Both the position numbers and the translations under genes were made by a program. From contig NZ_JBEPMA010000002.1 of NCBI RefSeq assembly GCF_040545475.1, positions 210,408 to 274,407 of the forward strand: a stretch of DNA of 64,000 nucleotides. The letters run 5' to 3'. This DNA comes from Peptoniphilus_A olsenii (lineage in GTDB: Bacteria; Bacillota; Clostridia; Tissierellales; Peptoniphilaceae). How positions within the stretch are numbered: the first letter of the stretch is position 1; every line of letters begins with the position of its first letter. This document shows, piece by piece, positions 61,154 to 64,000 of the stretch. The notes beneath the pieces are model-generated. The model made no database searches. It had not been told where the DNA came from and saw nothing but the letters and a program-made list of their open reading frames with translations.

Positions 61154-61484
61154 GTGCAAAAGTCTTTGAATTTGATTATGTGGCAATATCCTTCAAAGTC
61201 CAATATATTTTATAGAATTCTAATTCATAGCTTTATTATTTTTTTGACAATAGGTTGGGGATATTTTTTTTGATATTGAATTAAATATTACTTTTATAAA
61301 GGTTATACTTCTTATTTATACTTATATTAGTTTTTTATGTTTTGTTCCTACTCTGTTGACCATACTTCATCTTGAAAATGATAAAAGCAGATATTTATTT
61401 ATTTTATATATATTATTTGGCTACGCTTTAGCCTTTGTAAGTATATTTATATTGATTTATTTAATAAAAAAAGATTTAGTATAA
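61154..61484 (+). pseudogene. Small membrane protein with a frameshift at a T8 run
   Basis: From a GTG behind GGAGGTG, the frame reads MQKSLNLIMWQYPSKSNIFY and one membrane segment, then stops at TGA directly after eight T residues (61264-61271). With one T fewer it would continue as DIELNITFIKVILLIYTYI and two more membrane segments to TAA at 61484, about 109 residues in all. The family is unknown. The fault in a homopolymer could be a dead gene, a slip-strand on/off switch or a sequencing error. Confidence 0.5.
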
Positions 61485-61493
61485 GATTTAAGG

Positions 61494-62092
61494 ATTAAGT
61501 ACTTACTCGATACACAAAAACCACCAGACCATAGCACAATAAACAGGTTTAGTCAGAAAATCGTAGAATTAACACCAAATATACTTAATCAAATGGTGCA
61601 GATTCTAATAGAAGAAAATCAAATAGATTTATCCAGTATCTACATAGATGGAACAAAGCTAGAATCTTATGCTAATAGGTATAGCTTTGTATGGAGAGGT
61701 AATATAGAAAAATTTCAAGAAAAGCTAAGAGTAAAAGCCATAAAACAATTAGGACTTAACGATAATTTGACCTCAGAAGAAGTCTTGGAAGCAGTAACCA
61801 TCATTTTTAATGAAGTATCAAAAGAAGGAATATATATTTCAGAAACAGTCCAATACTATAGAGAAATATCCTTGAAAAATATAACATCACCAGAAGGGAT
61901 AGAAGAAAGAATAAATAGGACAATCTAAGCAGAAGGAGCATTCTCTAAAATTAAAGATGCTTTATCATATAAAAGATTTAAACATAAAGGAAAATCGAAA
62001 TAAACCTTTTAGCCATAGCATTGAACCTAAATAAATTAGAAACAAAAATAATAAAAAATAATTTAGAAATCATAAAATACAAAGCTGCTTAA
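61494..62092 (+). pseudogene. IS1182-family transposase remnant
   Basis: The first part reads KPPDHSTINRFSQKIVEL, then the DDE-type SSIYIDGTKLESYANRYSFV followed by WRGNIEKF, as in IS1182 transposases. After a stop near 61,928, the C-terminal EGAFSKIKDALSYKRFKHKG and, after another frameshift, INLLAIALNLNKL follow. The N-terminal domain and much of the middle catalytic region are missing. A dead, internally deleted copy. Confidence 0.75.
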
Positions 62093-62219
62093 GAAAAATT
62101 TTTTCAAAAGTATAGCTTTATTAAGTGCACCCATTTTTAAGAGAAAAGGGCTAAATTTATCTAAAGAATATTTTAAAACCAAAAAACAAAACAGCTAAAC
62201 GTAAACACTTGATAAAAAA

Positions 62220-62260
62220 GGTGATGTACAGAGTAGAATCATCTATTCTGCAACATCACC
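62220..62260 (-). terminator. Long hairpin with T-run, terminator after the MATE gene or IS end
   Basis: GGTGATGT pairs with ACATCACC and inside it CAGAGTAGA pairs with TCTATTCTG (one wobble). TTTTTT follows on the minus strand. It is 217 bp past the MATE stop. The DNA between is AT-rich with nothing else recognised. Confidence 0.6.
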
Positions 62261-62476
62261 TAATTAATTTAATATTTATCTAATAAACGGAAATTATCTA
62301 TTAATAGTACTGTACTATTAATAGCATTTTATCCAATGTCTTGTTTTATACCATCTAAAGTATTTCAATTATTCATTTTAAATACTTTAGATACATTTTT
62401 TAGTCATGAAAAGTCTATTTACTTTTACAAAGACTCCATCTTTGATAAAATCATAAAATAATGCAGATACATTTAT

Positions 62477-63847
62477 TTAACTATTCTTGATATTCTTTTT
62501 AAGACTTTTTATAACTCTATACCCCACGATAATTGTGATTATTGCAGTTATAAAATCTGCTGCCGGAGCGGAATATAAAAGCCCTTCTAATCCAAAAAAA
62601 TGTGAAAATATATATGCGAAAGGAATAAGTAATATAACTTGTCTTAAAAGTGCAATGAGTATTCCTTTTTTAGCAAGTCCTATTGATGTCAAAAATCCCA
62701 TAGTCACGGGCTGAATTCCAATTATGAAAACGAAGAATAAGAATATTCTAAAAAATTTAACTCCAAAATCATAATACAGTTCACTTCCTCCTCCAAATAG
62801 TTGCAAGATTTGTCGTGGAAATATTTGGAATATCAAGAATGAAATTACTGATACAATTAATGCTTTTTTTATTGCATCTAAATATACAGCTATCACTCTG
62901 TTATATTTTTTTGCACCATAGTTAAATGACGCAATTGGCTGTAATCCTTGGGATAGTCCAATATGAATTGAGAAAAATATCATATTGACTTTCATCACAA
63001 TACCCACTGCCGCCAATGGAATATTTGCACCATATTCTGAAAGACTTCCATAATATCTATAAAAATTATTCATCACTACTTGCACAACAAGTATTGCCAC
63101 TTGATTAAAACCACTTGCTGAACCTAGTTTTATAATATTTATAGCATAATCTGTGTTGAGTTCAAAAAATTGATTTTTAAGGTTTACTGATTTGAATCTA
63201 TTTTTAAAATAATAAATAACCATTAGAGATGATATTACCTGACTAATAACCGTTGCAAGTGCAGCACCACTCATTCCCATATCAAATTTAAAAATAAAAA
63301 TTGGATCTAGAATTATATTCGTAATTGCACCTACAACCATTGCATACATTGAATATTTAGGTGAGCCATCTGCTCTAATAAGGGTGGAGCCTACATTTAC
63401 AAATATTAGAAATATAAATCCAATTGATGTAATAGATATATATTCAATTGCATACTCCATTAATTCTTCCGTTGCTCCAAAAGAAATCAAAAGTGGTTTC
63501 ATAAATATTCTTGTGATAATTGTCAGTAGTACAGAAAGTGTTATGGCTAAAGTAATTCCATTTCTAATATAATGTTTGGCACGTTCATAGTTCTCTTCAC
63601 CTAGTGATATATTAAAATTTGCTGCTGCACCTATTCCACAAGTAAGAGCAATGGCGATACATATCGTAGTAAGTGGGAAAGCTACATTTGTAGCAGCATT
63701 TCCAAGAATTCCAACAGAATTTCCTATAAAGATTTGATCTACTATATTATAAAATGCTGAAATAATCATTGCCAAAATACTTGGCACTGCAAATTTCATC
63801 AAAAGTTTTGATATGTTTTCTGTTCCTAAAATATTTTTTTCTTCCAA
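62477..63847 (-). CDS. MATE family multidrug efflux transporter
   Basis: A 456-residue polytopic protein with about twelve hydrophobic segments. It opens LLMKFAVPSILAMIISAFYNIVDQIFIG, and has GIGAAANFNISLGEENYERA, STLIRADGSPKYSM and NFGAK-type repeats (SFNYGAKKYNR), typical of the Na+- or H+-driven MepA-like branch. It exports cationic drugs or dyes. The upstream region to 64,000 ends in AGGAGGA on the plus strand, probably the ribosome binding site of a gene just outside the window. Confidence 0.92.
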   Translation of the reverse strand: MEEKNILGTENISKLLMKFAVPSILAMIISAFYNIVDQIFIGNSVGILGNAATNVAFPLTTICIAIALTCGIGAAANFNISLGEENYERAKHYIRNGITLAITLSVLLTIITRIFMKPLLISFGATEELMEYAIEYISITSIGFIFLIFVNVGSTLIRADGSPKYSMYAMVVGAITNIILDPIFIFKFDMGMSGAALATVISQVISSLMVIYYFKNRFKSVNLKNQFFELNTDYAINIIKLGSASGFNQVAILVVQVVMNNFYRYYGSLSEYGANIPLAAVGIVMKVNMIFFSIHIGLSQGLQPIASFNYGAKKYNRVIAVYLDAIKKALIVSVISFLIFQIFPRQILQLFGGGSELYYDFGVKFFRIFLFFVFIIGIQPVTMGFLTSIGLAKKGILIALLRQVILLIPFAYIFSHFFGLEGLLYSAPAADFITAIITIIVGYRVIKSLKKNIKNS

Positions 63848-64000
63848 TAATATTCACCTTTTCTAAATAAAGACAAATTTGTTTATTAATAATATCACTA
63901 AAAATTTGATAAAGTCCATATAATTGTGTAAAAAGAATAGGTCATTTGAAACCAAAACTGGTACAATGTTTTTAAGCAAAAAATAAAACAACCAGGAGGA

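Overview
The window is AT-rich Gram-positive DNA. Coding style, strong AGGAGG ribosome binding sites, consensus TTGACA/TATAAT promoters and the gene content (NhaC, RibU under an FMN riboswitch, formate/nitrite-type channel, L,D-transpeptidase, MATE pump) suggest an anaerobic low-GC Firmicute, perhaps a Tissierellia/Peptoniphilaceae-type anaerobic coccus. The species cannot be fixed from the sequence alone.

Positions 1 to about 43,195 look like most of an integrative conjugative element (ICE) of the Tn1549/CTn class. Its far left end, with the integrase, lies outside the window. The conjugation and replication block is on the minus strand. Read in transcription order it holds: a small membrane protein, RepA, a DnaC-like loader, PcfB, the VirD4 coupling ATPase, an SSB, a Maff2 pilin-like protein, a VirB6-like protein, PrgI, VirB4, a DNA methyltransferase, an NlpC/P60 lysin, DUF4315, an LRR/coiled-coil surface protein, a DUF4366 protein, topoisomerase III, a 3,643-residue ArdC/methylase/helicase giant and an OB-fold protein. 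A relaxase C-terminus sits at 1..318 on the plus strand. The right end breaks an ABC-transporter ATPase gene inside its Walker A motif, beside its GntR regulator.

The ICE carries two RNA-linked defence or addiction loci. One (21.9-22.7 kb) is a type III toxin-antitoxin locus: promoter, two pseudoknot-like RNA repeats, attenuating terminator, and a ToxN/AbiQ toxin split by a one-base frameshift. The other (37.0-38.0 kb) is an Abi_2/AbiF-type HEPN protein behind a consensus promoter and a structured leader RNA.

The main cargo (1.1-9.2 kb, minus strand) looks like an undescribed ribosomally made, post-translationally modified peptide (RiPP) operon. It starts with a 33-residue precursor ending in Cys-Leu-Cys-Cys-Trp that is too short for routine gene calling. 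A radical SAM/SPASM maturase follows, then an M50 membrane metalloprotease with a PqqD/RRE-like N-terminus, a membrane-fused spermidine-synthase-like enzyme, an ABC exporter pair, and a sensor kinase with a LuxR-type response regulator. The plan resembles the Bacillus yydFGHIJ epipeptide operon but has a Cys-rich precursor, an extra SpeE-like enzyme and its own two-component system. Likely logic: make the core peptide, cross-link or modify it, cut off the leader at the membrane, export it or protect against it, and sense it or cell-envelope stress.

From 43.2 to 64 kb is ordinary chromosome: GntR, a class V aminotransferase, ribU with its FMN riboswitch, an L,D-transpeptidase, tRNA-Leu(UAG), apt, nhaC, an FNT channel, a thioesterase with dinB, a DUF3048 lipoprotein and a HAD phosphatase. 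Next is a four-gene operon encoding a membrane MutS-like ATPase, a histidine phosphatase, a thioredoxin reductase and an unusual cytoplasmic arylsulfotransferase-thioredoxin fusion. The window ends with a 2-hydroxyacid dehydrogenase, a frameshifted small membrane gene, an IS1182 remnant and a MATE transporter.
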